Source: Mya arenaria
Lineage: Eukaryota > Mollusca > Bivalvia > Myida > Myidae
Assembly (NCBI RefSeq): GCF_026914265.1
Contig: NC_069124.1
Location: 69,860,402-69,924,401, forward strand
Direction: 5' to 3'
Length of the DNA: 64,000 nucleotides
Positions 1-12,683 of this stretch are shown here, in pieces. Both the position numbers and the translations under genes were made by a program. Each line of letters begins with the position of its first letter. The first letter of the stretch is position 1. The notes beneath the pieces were generated by a model. The model searched no databases, was not told the origin of the DNA, and was given only the letters and a program-made list of their open reading frames with translations.

Positions 1-950
1 TATATCTTTCATGACAAATGTATCCTTTTGGTTTCAATTCAAGTGCAGACACCACTCTAACATATTTACAAATGTTTGTTTTACGATAACATATGATGGT
101 GAACGACGATAACCTTGAGCGCTATATACCTATACTTGCGAGTTTAGAAGTGATAAATTATATCTGTCTGACGTATAAAGTTAAAGTGATTGTGGTCTGT
201 GTAGTACAGTCAAACAATCTTCATAAAGCGGTGTAATGTTTAGGTAATGCAGCTATGTTACAGAAAGTTTATGTTTGAGTATGTTTTTTGACAAAGCAGA
301 TTTATCATACATACCAGCGTTGTTGCGAACTCAGTGCTAATGCATTTTCGCCTCAAAAAGGAACGAATTTGAACAGTATCAAATGTTCGGACGTAATAAC
401 ATCAGCCTATACAACACAACACTGTATGCATGTTGACTAATCCTTTTGATATAATATCTGAGTGTGGCTATTCAATAATCCTGAGCTTAAGCTGATATAC
501 TTTCAGGTATGTGTACACCTCTTAAACAGAGTGCCGTATTTTTTTTATTTGTTGCGTTATTCTTCATTGCTTTCAAGCTGACGCGTGCTGTGATGAGGCT
601 TATTGATTTAAAATTAGTAAACTTACAAACGTATTGATAAATTATTGGACAAGTGTGTGGTTATGGCCATGCTTACTAGTTAAAGCTTCCAGTAGACTCC
701 AGTTAGAAAGAACTCTTGTTTCACTGACCGTTCAAAGGCTGTTATCCCATCATTTAAAGCCTCTGGTTTGCTTGTGGTCTTTGTATTTGTGCATGTGGTG
801 TATGTTTATTTTGTGGGTTGGTATTTGTGTATGTGATGTGAATATGTTTGTGTCTATAGTTCATTGTCGTTTGGGCCCTTGCATTGTGCCCCCAAATTAG
901 GGTTAGTTTTGAATTTGCGACTACTGGGCTTGTCACTGTATGCCGTTAAT
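1..950 (+). repeat. Promoter/first-exon module, copy 1
   Basis: This stretch matches 32637-33421 almost base for base over about 800 bp, for example in the runs around 30-130 and 370-470. It matches the sequence upstream of the first EF-hand gene (7740-8250) and 28560-28735 more loosely. The order of landmarks is the same in all copies: a 'caagtgcagacaccactc'-like run, 'gttttacgataacatatgat', 'ctatatacctat', then 'agagtgccg' at the place where the first EF-hand gene has its 5' UTR exon. I read it as a detached copy of that gene's promoter region. No downstream EF-hand exons follow it. The window starts inside the module, so its left end is not seen. Confidence 0.8.
509..637 (+). pseudogene. 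Orphan signal-peptide reading frame, copy 1
   Basis: An ATG frame of 42 codons begins three bases after a 'tttcag' acceptor-like site. It encodes a short polar start (MCTPLKQS), a strongly hydrophobic core (FFLFVALFFIAF, residues 11-22) and a possible cleavage region KLTRA. A weak donor-like GTAAAC follows codon 36, and TGA ends the frame. It lies where the first exon sits in the EF-hand genes and has an equal-length partner at 33132-33260. No following exon was found. It may be a decayed first exon of a lost paralog or a small independent secreted peptide. Of the codon differences between the two copies most change the residue, so purifying selection is not evident. Confidence 0.4.
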
Positions 951-2490
951 CTTCATAAGCATCATTTAACCATTCAATACCACAATCTTAAAATAGTACG
1001 TTGTCAACCATCAAATATGCCATACAAAGAAAAGCCATTTATCTTTTACGACGATTATCGTACTACATCATGATTTATATGGCCACTATATCAGTTTTTA
1101 TCAAAGACAGAATACCCGTTTGAATCATAAAGGTGTTAATGTTGGAAACTAAAATCCAATTCTTGTCATCACCGCATATCCCATGCAGTAACAATTTAAT
1201 GTAGTAAATCAAATGTCTGCAAACATAATAAGGATACTCATTTGACCTTCAAGAGTATTAAAACTGTTCCCTGCTGTGCAATTAACCACAGAACAGTTAT
1301 TGACTGTCATAGTTTATGTATCCTAAATCTGGTCTCCGATAGGTTTGCATACTTCACGTTTTTTGGTGTAATACAGGCACTTGATCGCAATGTTACATGT
1401 AACGAGGAATGCCTAGCTGACGTGTCTTCTTTTATGCAATTAAGAATTAAAATAAATTTATTGTCGTAAGAAACTATTCCAGACTGGGTCTACAAACAAA
1501 AGTACATTATTCTGCGATAAGGGAGCGATTGTTTAGCATTTTGTTATAGTGACACACTTATTTAATATCAATATAACCACATATATAACAAACATAAATT
1601 GTGAGTGATAAACCTTTAACTACTAATTAAATAATGCATTTATAGAAAAAATTAATTACTGATAACACGAATGTAACCGTATATTGATTAGCTCAAATCG
1701 CAAAAAAAATAAAATAAATGAGTGGTGAGTGCTTAAAGATTTACTGTGATCTACTATCATCACATAAGGTAGAAATACCGTGTTTTCTGCACCATTCTTT
1801 CAAATAAAACTTTTCGATACTTATTCATCCTGTTTGGTTTTGGTTTAAAATTATTGCGGAATTTTTTGTTAAGGAGTAGGAGTGCATCTTTAATGATAAC
1901 AGCGTGAGTAACGACACCGTTGTTAACGTTTAAAGGCGTTATATTGTATATTCAAAAACATTTAGTACATTTATCTCAAATCTAGAAAGCAACAATGCAG
2001 ATCACATCTGTATCAATAACAATTGCAGAGCAAATACAAAGTTAACAATGAAAACATTAACAACGTTGTTAACTTTAACAAGGATCTGAACACTCGGCAT
2101 CTTGTTGCAGTTTTCTTTGAAAAATGCAACTGTTTTATTAGAATTTAATGCGATTTTTTGGCTATTAATTAGAGGAAAGACGCAGGCAACGTAACCTTCG
2201 AAGTTCAAATGATCACAATTAAATTTTATTTGCACTGCATGGTGTATGGACATTACCACCAGAACCCTTAATATACAGTAAAGTTTATTGGGTCTTCCCT
2301 TTATTACATTTTAAACAAAATCCACACTTATACAACCTATGTATGTTTTTTATGACACAAAATAGAAGCGGGGCTGAATAATGTTTGATTAAGTATGTCG
2401 CATTTATGTCTGAAGCAAATGACCAAAATTTCGTCTACGAAGCATTTAAATTCATTACCTTTAGAAACAAAAAGGCTCCCTTTAAAGTAA
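950..2490 (+). repeat. Non-coding module M, copy 1
   Basis: Diverged tandem partner of about 2930-4000. Shared landmarks in order are 'acgttgtcaaccatcaa', 'catttatcttttacgacg', 'acccgtttgaatcataaa', a run ending in 'gcgattttttggc', and a run near 2365-2440 with 'gaagcaaatgaccaaaat'. A third plus-strand copy lies at about 11300-11540, and inverted copies at about 17.9 and 19.2 kb. Reading frames inside are short and not conserved between copies, so I see no gene. It is probably part of the same duplicated unit as the EF-hand genes, since a copy lies just downstream of the first gene. Confidence 0.6.
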
Positions 2491-2929
2491 TAAATCTATT
2501 CTGCGGATTTCGGACTTTTCCATAATACCTTGTACTTTACTTGATAGTTTACTATAAATTTCGTCATACGAATCAGGTTCGATGTCTACTGTTTAAAGAC
2601 AGCCGAGCATGATCCGATTTATTTGGCTATATTCCAATATATTGCCGTTAAAAAAACCTAAGCGTGATTCGATTGATACGTCACGTATTAACAAATATTG
2701 TTACGCGACAGAAAATGTGATATGCATTATGAGTACTAGGTAGTATATGTCCTCTATTTCTTTTTACCAGTTTGGTATTTATGCAAAGAATAGGTTATTG
2801 ACTGTTATAGGTTTGATTATAATGATAAGATATGATCGTCAAGATAAACCTTTTTACAGTTTGGTCACACTTTATCAGTGAACTGATTTTATGAAGATGA
2901 CTTGTATGTTTAACCATTTAAATAAGAGC

Positions 2930-4000
2930 GCAGAAACGGGGAATTTGAATACATTAAACGTTTCACTACCACGCCATTTTAATCATTACGTTGTCAATCA
3001 TCAAGTATGTCTTTCAAAGAAGAATCATTCGTCTCACCGACATTTATCATTTTTTACGACGTTTATTCTGCTGTATCTTAGTCTATTGTGCCTCTATATC
3101 AGTTTTCAACAAGTAGAGGGTACCCGTTTGAATAATAAAGTAGTTTATCCTCGTAATTAAAATCTACTTCTTTCATCGGTGCACCCACTGAGCAGTAATT
3201 AAAGTATCATCAACTATCCGCTTATATTTAAATGAGATCGACAAGCGTATAAATACTGTTCTCTGCGCTACAATATATATCAAAGAACAGCTGTTTGCTA
3301 TCAAAGCCTATATAATCTTCGTCTGCTTTTCGATTGGTTTCATACTTTGATACCTTGTTTTATGGTGTAATGAAGCCACTTTAACATGGTGTGACATGTA
3401 ATGGGAAATTGTGGTGCTGACATATCTTCGTTTATGAAATTTAAAAATATAATAGGCATTGTCATAATAAATATTCGAGATTAAAGCTTTAAACAGGAGT
3501 AAGTTGTTCTGTGATATTACATCCATGTCTAGGTTAAACATATTGGGCCATATGAACAACAAGAAAACAATATCAGAAGGAAATGAATATAAACTAAGCA
3601 ATGAATTGTTTTGTTTTACCAAATGCAGCTGCTTATTCAACAAACGATAACGAGGTTTGATCGTTAGATTTGTTGGGTATTTATTTGAAGCAAGTCGCTG
3701 ACAACAAAAGCGTCGAGGTTAAACTTATCCCTATTAAATATGTATTGCACAACGTGGTGTATGAAGGAACCATAAGTATCTTTTGAATTCGGAATAATTG
3801 TATGTACCTTCAAACACGACGCATAGATTCACCTTATAGTGTTACTAAAAAGACAACTGATACAATCTGTGTAAGTTTTGTATGACAAAACAAATGGTGT
3901 GGATTTTTTTTGATTTCCGAAGTCGTTATGTATGTCAGAAGCGAATGAACAAAATTCGTATTCAACTGATGTCAATGCTTGAGAGCTAGGAAGAAAGAAA
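2930..4000 (+). repeat. Non-coding module M, copy 2
   Basis: Diverged duplicate of 950-2490. It carries the same ordered landmarks: 'tacgttgtcaatcatcaa' near 2990, 'catttatcattttttacgac' near 3043, 'acccgtttgaataataaa' near 3122 and 'gtatgtcagaagcgaatga' near 3929. Identity by eye is roughly 65-75 percent with many small gaps. No coding sequence is supported. The stretch 2490-2930 between the two copies holds nothing I recognise. Confidence 0.6.
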
Positions 4001-4519
4001 AACTGAGTACTTGTTTCAACTTTTACTATTACACAGCAGCAGCTGCTGTAATTTTAAATCCAAATATCAGAACTAATTCTACGATTAAGGCTGTTTTATC
4101 TATGACGTAGAATACTCCACGAACTCATGTAGGAACGTTTTTGCTATACTAAGTTGTAGTAAAAGATAACACTTGTACTTTTATATGACATAAAATGCGG
4201 AGATAAGTTTGTGATATTTAATATAACGTAGACTTTAAAGGATGATATTGTTTTGACAACAAGCATTCAAGGATTTATCTGTTTTAATATACTTTAATTG
4301 GTTTTGTACGCAAACGCGGCTTTTAATTTGTCATAACCGGTTAGCTTTACAAGGTACACATAATGTCTAAAGTCTATGGCCGATAGAATTGACGCACTAT
4401 TTCTCAAAGCGCGAATATATATGACTATGTCTTAATTCGATAATATGCAAGCACCATGCCCTGAAATGCTATAATGAACGGACCATTCTATATTTGGATA
4501 GGTTGTAAGCACCACGTTT
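4001..4519. other. AT-rich stretch without recognised feature
   Basis: No open frame, RNA gene or repeat that I can support. It leads into the tandem array that starts near 4520. Confidence 0.5.
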
Positions 4520-4925
4520 TTATATGAGCTAGAACTCCGATGTGTAATGTGTAATTCCGCTAGGGTGTAGGCATCATATCTTACTCTGCTAAGGTTGTAC
4601 AACTCGCAAATTTCTGCTTTGGTTGTACACTATATCTAACTTTGCTATGGTGAAGGCAGTCACCATATCTCACTGTGTAAAGATTGTAAACCTAGTAAAC
4701 TCTGCTGTTGTACACTATATCTAACTTTGCTATGATGTAGGCAGTCACCAAATCTTATTTGCTAAGATAGTATACCTAGTCAACTCTGCTAGGGATGTAC
4801 ACTATAACTAACTATGCTGTGGTGTAGGCAGTCACCATATCTTACTCTACTATGGTGTAGGCAGGCAATATGTCTTACTCTGCTACGATGTAGGAACCAT
4901 ATTTTATTCTGCTAGGCTGTACTTA
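4520..4925 (+). repeat. Degenerate tandem repeat, about 86-bp unit
   Basis: The run 'tgtacactatatctaac' starts near 4624 and 4709 and, in variant form, near 4796, giving a unit of 85-87 bp. Inside the unit a shorter motif of about 24 bp recurs ('atcttactctgctatggtgtaggca'-like). Copies are diverged, which points to an old array. No coding role is evident. Confidence 0.75.
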
Positions 4926-6880
4926 GTTACTCGTGTTGATTTTTTGCGCATCCAGTAATTAGAATGCTTATTTAAATATCAAGGTCTGAATATATGGACA
5001 TTAAAAACACAAAATAAATTGTATCTTAAATGTTTAAATCTGGTTAGAGCTTATCATTATAATTACTTGCAGATACTCAGCAGGCTACATATTTAACGGT
5101 GACCATGTTTAAAAGCACAATGTCCAAGGCATTACACACATTAAAAGAGCAAAAAACAAGGTCACAACAATACAATGATAACTACAGGAACAATCTAGTA
5201 GTCGATCATAAAACGCTTAGAGGCGGAAGAAAAGAGCCCAAACAATAATTACCTTGAAACGAAACCAAATATAAACCACAGACGCAGATGCAAGCACCAC
5301 AAGCAGATAAACACACGAATAAAAATAGCTTAATCGATAAATGATGGAATGAACGCCTCTGAATGGTAGGTAAAACACGAGTTCACTGTATCACGAGTAT
5401 ACTGGTGGCTTCAAATGTGTATAGCCATAACCTCATTCCTGTCTGATTGTTTATCAATAATTTTGCCAAATTAAAAGCATAATCAAACAAAATACAACAA
5501 GTTGTGTTTACACCAATTACTAAAAAATAAACGAAATGACACATTTCATGCCAAACATAATCCTCATATCATAAAATACCATATAACTCACATGTTAGTA
5601 CTGTGATGATGTTTATTATTATATAGATCTGTCTGTAAATAAATATTATCCCATTGCAATAAAGCTGTCGGACTGGGAAACGCACTTGAGCCTTCTGTCC
5701 TCGAAGCGGACCATCAACTGTTTTAGTTTAATTTCCTTAATAATGTTTATTACTTGTCATACGATAGAATAGCTTACAAATATCTAAAACACTTTATTTT
5801 CATTTATTCATATAATATACATGATTTTTTATGTTGAATACACTTGTACCCTTTAAAATCCAACACTGAGAAAATATAAGGAAATCGATATAAGTTTAGA
5901 AATGAATTTATATCTTTTAAGCATACTCGGCCTGGACTATAAAGACATCATGATCTACAATTACTTCTGTTCTTATATGACAAAGCAGTTTGAAAATGAT
6001 CTACTTTAAATACACTATAAGGATCACAAATATAAACAAGTATAAGGTTTCAAAACAGTGAGCCCCCACGCTGCCCACAATTATTTTAACTATTAAGGAT
6101 ATTTTATGACAGGCTTTGGGTATTATAAACGAAACAAAAGCGTCCTTATTTGATATGTTATTGCGATTAACCCTGTCATCGTTTGAACAATATTAACAGA
6201 GGAAAATGCCACAGCCAGCATTCCAAGGAAGGTAACTAAAAATTGGTGGTGCATATTTAATGACGTGTCAAGTGACACTCTGTAAATTGATAAGGATTAC
6301 ATAGCAGAATTTTGCTGAATTTCCTCCGTTATTTATTAAAGGGTCAACATTATATTTAGTTCAATAAGAAGATGGTATTTCTAAATTTTCCTATTACATT
6401 TTTTTATAGTAAATCAGCAGTCAGCACAAACTGCTTTTAATTAGTTGAAGCGGAATATATAGACAGTGAACATGTTATGTTAGTAAGCAGTTTACACAGT
6501 ATTATGTAGACCACTTAACAAACCTTAAAGATTGTTAGCTTGTCGTTGTAGTTTTAAAATAAATAAAATCCGCAATGACATCAGACTAATTTGCATTGCG
6601 TATTCCTCAGTTTAAATAAAAACTGACTTAAAATAACATACATTTAAATATAAAGGAACATAAAAGACGTTACAGCAATATTGGAATCGGAAAAAAAGTC
6701 ATTGGAATGAAGTGTTATTTATACATTACTTAAATTTTACTAGACCACATCATAAGTGTGAGTATCTTAATATACTTGTATAAACTAATATATTTAGGCG
6801 ATTTGTACACCTAAACATTAAACCTGATCAATTGAACGTCAAAAATTGACCATTGCAATTTGACAAAGAAATCTTAAGAA
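4926..6880. other. AT-rich intergenic stretch
   Basis: Only short, low-complexity frames occur here. I see no gene, tRNA or clear mobile-element end. Confidence 0.5.
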
Positions 6881-6884
6881 ATTA

Positions 6885-7005
6885 AAATGTATAAAATGTA
6901 TAAAATGTATAAAATGTATGTATAAAATGTATAAAATTAATAAATTGTATAAAATGTTTAAAATATTTAAAGTGTATAAAATGTATAAAATGTGTAAAAA
7001 TATTA
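6885..7005 (+). repeat. AT-rich tandem repeat of about 10 bp
   Basis: The unit 'tgtataaaa' and close variants recur about twelve times. It is a short satellite-like array with no coding content. Confidence 0.8.
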
Positions 7006-7179
7006 AAAACAAAAGGGCAATAATAATAATATTACCCTCAATGATGCGCTAAACAACACTTAATATCAGTCTAAAACAATATCGATAAGATTAAGCATTA
7101 ATCATTGTGATTCGAATCTCTGTAGAGAGGGGAAAAGTTTATCACAAAAGAGCAATTGTTTATTTCTATTATTCGAGAT

Positions 7180-8227
7180 GTTCCATACAGCGAGCAGCCA
7201 AGCCATATCATGTCAATGGTATTTCCAGTTTCTGTGTTGATCTCATTTCACACTGATGGGAAACATAACACCCGCAGCCTCTGTGGTAGCTTTTTGTTAT
7301 AACCCACTCCATACATACTTAAACCGCTAGTTTGCTACTGAAGTATCATTAATTGTATACAACGAACGGGATAAGGCTATACACGCCGCTTAATCATACT
7401 AAATAAAAGTTTGACTTAATTTTGGGATTTTATAACATACTGTAACAGTAGTAATTAAAATATTATTATCGGATTATTTGACTTACTCTCTGAGGTAACC
7501 ATTTTCATCAATTTAATAATTAACCTAATACATAAGCTTAATGCATTAGTTTATTACATAGATTTAACTTTAATGTTGGAAGAAGAAAAGAGCTTTTAGA
7601 AATATATATTTCGATTTTATTCATAAATATATCCGATTTTTCATACAAGAGCAGACATAAATATTTACAGACAGAGTGTAACTTTTGCTTGATATGAAAT
7701 AAACCACTTGCTACTAAATTCCTCAATGGGTTTATTGTTGACCTTACAAGTGGGTGGGTTATCGGTGTTGCACAAGGTCAGGCGACGTTCAATAAACATC
7801 ACACGAATCTGTATCCAAGTTTTAGTTTAAGTACACATATTGCTCTTACATACCTTTAAATGTTTGGATTACGATAACAAATGATAGAGTGTGACTATAA
7901 GCTTAATCACTCTATACCTATGTTAGCCAGTATAGACTTTATGCATTACATCTGCCGTACGCATAAATGATGTGGGTTTGCAGTATTTACGGTTGCGAGA
8001 GGAGTAATGCAACTATTATCAGGAAGAAGTTTATTTTTCTGTATGATTTATTGGCATAACCAACTTACTCAGGATGCCGCTGCAATTTCGAACACATTAT
8101 TGGAACGATTGTGCCTCAGAACCGAATGATAATTTCAGCTGTTTGAATGCTGTGAATAAGAGCTGAAAACCCTTCGGATATATTTGTGTGACTTATCATC
8201 AACCATCAAACTTTATTTTATTTTCAG
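7180..8227 (+). repeat. Upstream region of first EF-hand gene (module copy)
   Basis: The block starting 'gcgagcagccaagccatat' matches 28271 onward and 31993 onward. The block at about 7860-7930 ('gattacgataacaaatgat', 'ctctatacctatg') matches 80-130, 28620-28690 and 32700-32770. It runs directly into the 5' UTR exon of the first EF-hand gene, which identifies the other copies as copies of this gene's 5' region. It probably contains the promoter, but no TATA box could be assigned with certainty. Confidence 0.6.
7210..7302 (+). pseudogene. Decayed signal-peptide-like frame, copy 1
   Basis: A 30-codon ATG frame starts MSMVFPVSVLISFHTDGK. It is homologous to the frames at 28294-28404 and 32015-32125, which keep a much better hydrophobic core. 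Here polar and Pro substitutions break the core. It may be a relic of a first exon. Confidence 0.35.
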
Positions 8228-10217
8228 CTATTTGCAAACTTTGTAAACCAGAGTGCCGTTAAAGGAGGAATTTCTTGAAGAACAAACATTTTCAATACAC
8301 AAGGAATAAAAATTAAAACATGATGCCCGTTGACTTTATGGGATTTATTCCGATGCTGATCTTGGCGCTGTTGGTGGTTAGTGTGGCTGGACGGGCTCTT
8401 GAGTCAAACGTCTCTGGTGCGGAACAAATGCAAAATGATGGTCTTATCATAAAGGCTGAAGACGGTTTGCGGAAATACAATGGACCGTAAGTTGAAAAAG
8501 AGAACTACATAATAGTTTATTATATTAGATTAGATCTTTAAAGGGACTATACACCAGATTGGCATCATTTTTTTCTGTAACTATTCTCAGGACAATCATT
8601 TCATAAAATGTTTTACTCTTGGATATCATAATTGTAAAATAAAATACCAACATGTAAAAAATCGATTCGGAGAGCGGGTTCGAACCGGTGTCGCCAAAAT
8701 CGCAGTCCAGTGTTGTATCCACTGTGCTACGAAGGCTTACCCTTAATCTTTGGAATATCTAAGCTTTATATCTAACTTGGTAATATCACGTGATAAAATC
8801 GACGTGCCAAGCACGCATAAGAATGAATTCTACTATGTATACATACCAAGTAATCTTTTTGAATGGAAAAAAATGAAGAAAAAAATATTTGTAAACTATG
8901 TGGTACTTCAGTTAGTTATTTCAATACGTTGTACACATCGATACCAAGTTTATGTCAGTTTTCGACAATTTGTTTTCGCTATTTCATCATACAGTGTATA
9001 GCCCCTAAAATATAAGTTTATTAACGTTTTCTTAACAGTTCGAATATTTACAACACATTCTCCTTAAGAAAAGAATGGAATGTCAGTGATTTATTAAAAA
9101 CCCATGTAGCATTAGTCAATCAAATCAATGATTTGAATCGAGTACATGCCAATTGCTGTTAACATGCGTCTGGAAAGGAAGGCTATTTATTCGTGTAATA
9201 TGAAATAGGATTTTTTCCTATCCAACAGAGCAGTACACTACTTCGCCAGACACGGTCTGTGTAACCATAGTTTTGGCAAGGTCAGATTCTTCAGGGCTCT
9301 CCAGAAGCACTTCCATAACATATCAGGTTTGTTAAACACATTCGTTTTTTAACATTAATTGTATTGAATATACTATGTTGTGATTGGCTAATTACCTAAG
9401 AGTATCTAGTTCAACTTGTATGTATGTCTTGGAATATTTTGACATATCGTATGTGGAAAATATTGTTCGTGTAAAAAAGCGTGTTACAGAGTCACAGCAC
9501 ATAAAGCGCTGTATTTTATATTCGTATTAAGTTATACTAAAGTACATAATGGCAATAGTATGTGCAGTCAAGTTGTCAGACAATTTATCTAATGTGTATA
9601 TCTGTTAGGGATTTCTTTTTGCTTGTCTCTTACCTAATATTTCAATTTGTTGTTTCAGATGATATGAAAATTGCATTCGTTCTTGATATCTGCAATAGAC
9701 GAGATCATATGCTTACTAAGTGGGTCCAGGAAATATTTGATAAAGACGGTATGTTCTTAATCTGAACTGGTTTAACGAAAAGCAATTCTGAACAAGTCTG
9801 ATTTTCGTAACGCATTTGAATTTGTGATTATATTATACGCAATTTGCTTTTTAAAAAATACTATGAAGCTAAAGTATTAAATTTTAATGTTTTATTGCTT
9901 AGCAATTGAGTAAGATACACATATAGGTTCGCCCAAAACACATATTATTACGTTTGTATTTGAAAGGTGACGGATACATCAGCCATTTTGAAAGGGAGAT
10001 AGACAGATGAGCCAATTACGACAGCGTTCGTCACACCCAAATGAAGAACAGTTATGCAATACATCCGTGCAACGTGTAATAGTATATTTGTTACGGATAC
10101 GTTCTTGAGGAAAACCCTGTCTCCTTCCAAAGGGGAGTAATCGGATGTTTCGGTCGGACGATTAAAATGACAATATAGCATGTCTCAATCTTAAATCCCT
10201 TTAACATTTTGAATAAA
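8228..10217 (+). CDS. Secreted single-EF-hand protein, paralog A (4 coding exons)
   Basis: Spliced gene; the feature runs from a 5' UTR exon start (acceptor 'ttattttcag' at 8218-8227) to an AATAAA at 10212. Coding exons are 8320-8486, 9229-9326, 9659-9748 and 9967-10010, all with GT-AG borders (the last acceptor has a weak pyrimidine tract), intron phases 2-1-1, giving 132 residues. Residues 1-24 are a signal peptide (hydrophobic LILALLVVSVAG). Variable linker 25-55; NHS sequon at N68 and NIS sequon at N86; Cys67 and Cys100, 33 residues apart; Trp110-Val111. One perfect EF-hand loop occupies 116-127 (DKDGDGYISHFE), with Asp at 1, 3 and 5, Gly at 6 and Glu at 12. The chain stops only five residues after the loop, shorter than paralogs B and C. 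Inferred role: extracellular calcium-binding protein. The family is unknown to me. Confidence 0.8.
8537..9010 (-). mobile_element. Composite SINE/MITE-like insertion with tRNA-like core
   Basis: Lies in intron 1 of paralog A. On the minus strand 8742-8664 reads as a tRNA-like head with A-box-like 'TAGCACAGTGGATAC' and B-box 'GGTTCGAACCC'. It is followed by a body ending 'gtatagtccctttaaaga' at 8537, a tail style seen in bivalve SINEs. The whole 474-bp block also has imperfect inverted ends: the left end (gggactatacac) is mirrored by 'gtgtatagcccc' at 8994-9005. It may be a SINE nested in, or captured by, a foldback element. No internal gene. Confidence 0.6.
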
Positions 10218-11290
10218 TCTCTCCAATGTGCTAGGCGTATGCTATACTACCAGAAACCTTCTAATTTCAAGAAGAAGAAAGAAACAAACATATGTTGAGA
10301 GAACAACGAAATATACGAGACATTCACATTTTTGATACAATGACCTTTCTAAATATTGCCAATGTTTCCGATTCGTTACGTTAGCGTATCCTTATGAACA
10401 CCACTGCAGTCTGTGATAACCCTGTTTTCGGGGTATTTGTGATTTAATTATTTGTCAATGTTGTTGTTTTCATTTTACAAACATAATTTATTTGTTTTAC
10501 GCAGGCAAGACGTACATGTGTAGACACTGCATTGTCTAGTCATCTTTGTTAAATTATATTTTGCTTTTTTGCATACCTTATCCCACCATGTTATTATTTA
10601 CTCTAATGCACGTCCAAAATAAACAAAACAAAACAAATTCGACCGCTAGGTGTTGAGTACATTTGATTTAAAAAGACACATGTGTACATATATTTTTACA
10701 TGTATGTTGAAATATGTTATAATTGTATATGCGATTAAAAACTACATGTATTTAATAACTAATTGTATGTCTATCATCATTAATATAAATAAAGAGGATC
10801 CCTTTTTAACCGTATAAAATACATCGGTCAAGACTTTCCTCCAGATCTATAAAGCCACTTTGAACAGAAAACCTCACTTTTATAATGACACGTTAAAACA
10901 TTTAATACATGTTGTTATTGAAATGCAACCTTGGTCCAGAGAGGTCTGTCGTACTTCCCATAATTGACGCACTTCCCATAATTGACACATCAAAGAAAAG
11001 TATATTGTTTGTATCGCATATTGCATCAGTTAATATTTTTTTCTATTTGTTTGTGTTGTCGCAACATACATTATTTTGCTGATTTTGTTCTGAACACGAT
11101 TCGTCTTCGTCTCGAAGAATTAAGAAATACTTCCTTATCAATGTATTAGTTATATCATAGGTTGTGTAATTTTATTATAATATTATTTTATTTAATTAAT
11201 CTTAATAAAGTTTTCCGATTAGGCGGTGACGGGAATATAGGGCAATAATTGTGAGAAGGCAGAACAATCGAAGAATGCATTACTATTAAT
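10218..11290. other. Intergenic stretch after paralog A
   Basis: No gene is seen. A short A-rich run near 10616-10636 could be the tail of an old retroposon. A 16-bp direct repeat ('acttcccataattgac') occurs twice at about 10953-10990. Confidence 0.4.
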
Positions 11291-12683
11291 GCAGAAATAT
11301 CTAATACCACACTCTTTCAATTGTTAGATTGTCAAGCATCACATACAACAAAGAAGGTGCATTCATCCTAAACTTATTACTTTATAAAGTGTTTATCTTG
11401 CAGAGTCAATGTCTACGTTACCACCTTATCCTGTTTTAGCAAAGATTAGGTACACGTTTAAATCATAAATGTGTCGTGACGATAACTCATCGGCATAACC
11501 ATATATCCCGAACATTTAATATTTTAATTTAATTAAGTATCTGCATAAATGTTTAGTATACGTAGATATCACCAGACAAAAATATGAAAAATATATTCAG
11601 TCTATGGTTAAAGTAACTCGCTCGTGGTTTGTAAAATGCTATCTTTAATTACGAAATTCTGTAGCATAATGTTAGGAGAGTTAAAACAAAAAAAATCCAA
11701 AAGCTGGAACCCATAAGCATTTAATTAAGTATTAATTTTGCTCAAATATCATCTTTGAATACCACAATTTCCATTAGCGTTTATTATCCGATTGAAAATT
11801 AAGTACGGCTGTGTTGTCGCGAGATTGGTCGATGGACATTATCACGTGATGTTATTAATGTATCCTTAACAGGTCAACATACCAACCACTTGTGTTAAAG
11901 TCCTTGTGGCCATGTGGACTACCTGCTGTTTTCTATATTTTCATGACTTTACCGCCGTTGGTTAGAACTCCATTAAAACCAAAATACTTTTTATGTTATA
12001 ACTGTATTTTTTCTGTAATTTCGATATCATAGAGTAAAATCATGATAAAATAAGTGTTTTCAGATGCATTAACGGAAAAACTAATTTTTAGTACAAAACA
12101 CGATCGAGTCACTTTAAATGTAATAAGGAAGCCGCAATAAGATACCTATGAAATAACGTTTATAATTCAATATCATTTTCTTTTTTTTTATCAATATGCA
12201 CTCTGCGTCCGCTTTCATTAAAACTTCAACACGTTCACTTAAGTCTTGATCTTTGAATATTAAAAACTCATATATTCATATATGTGCCATCTGGTTGGCT
12301 AAAATTCTTAGGATAACCGACGCATAGATAAGATGGTAATTAACAAAATGATGTATATTTAAGTACACACGTTTCTCACGATTTCATTTTTTTTATTTTA
12401 ATTCTTGGTAACAAGGAACACCTAAACATGTATTAGATCTATACATATGTGTTTGCAAGATAATATTGTGACCTATCATTTCTAAGCATAACGTAGCGGA
12501 TGCTTTATTTTTTCGCACTCAAATAAGTCAACTGTTCTATCCATAAAAACGCAATCAATTTATTTTAATAGATTCATGTGTAAAGACACTGCTCGCGGAT
12601 TAACGGAACTGAAGCCCATATTTATGTAATGCGATAGCATGTTAAAAGACATAACATTTCGTAGTATGTCGTATGTTTGTGTC
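11291..12683 (+). repeat. Module M, copy 3, and flanking AT-rich DNA
   Basis: About 11300-11540 follows the module order seen at 1000-1200 ('caagcatcacatacaa', 'cacgtttaaatcataaatg', 'ccatatatcccgaac'). The rest to 12683 is AT-rich, with only loose similarity to 2300-2450 near 12650. No gene is supported. Confidence 0.45.

Noticed and set aside
634-1073. Open frames of 69-88 codons in the first kilobase
   Set aside because: They lie in duplicated promoter-module DNA, are not conserved in the copy at 33.2 kb, and lack coding features.
10600-10645. 3' tail of a retroposon in the A-rich run
   Set aside because: No body, B box or target duplication could be matched to it.
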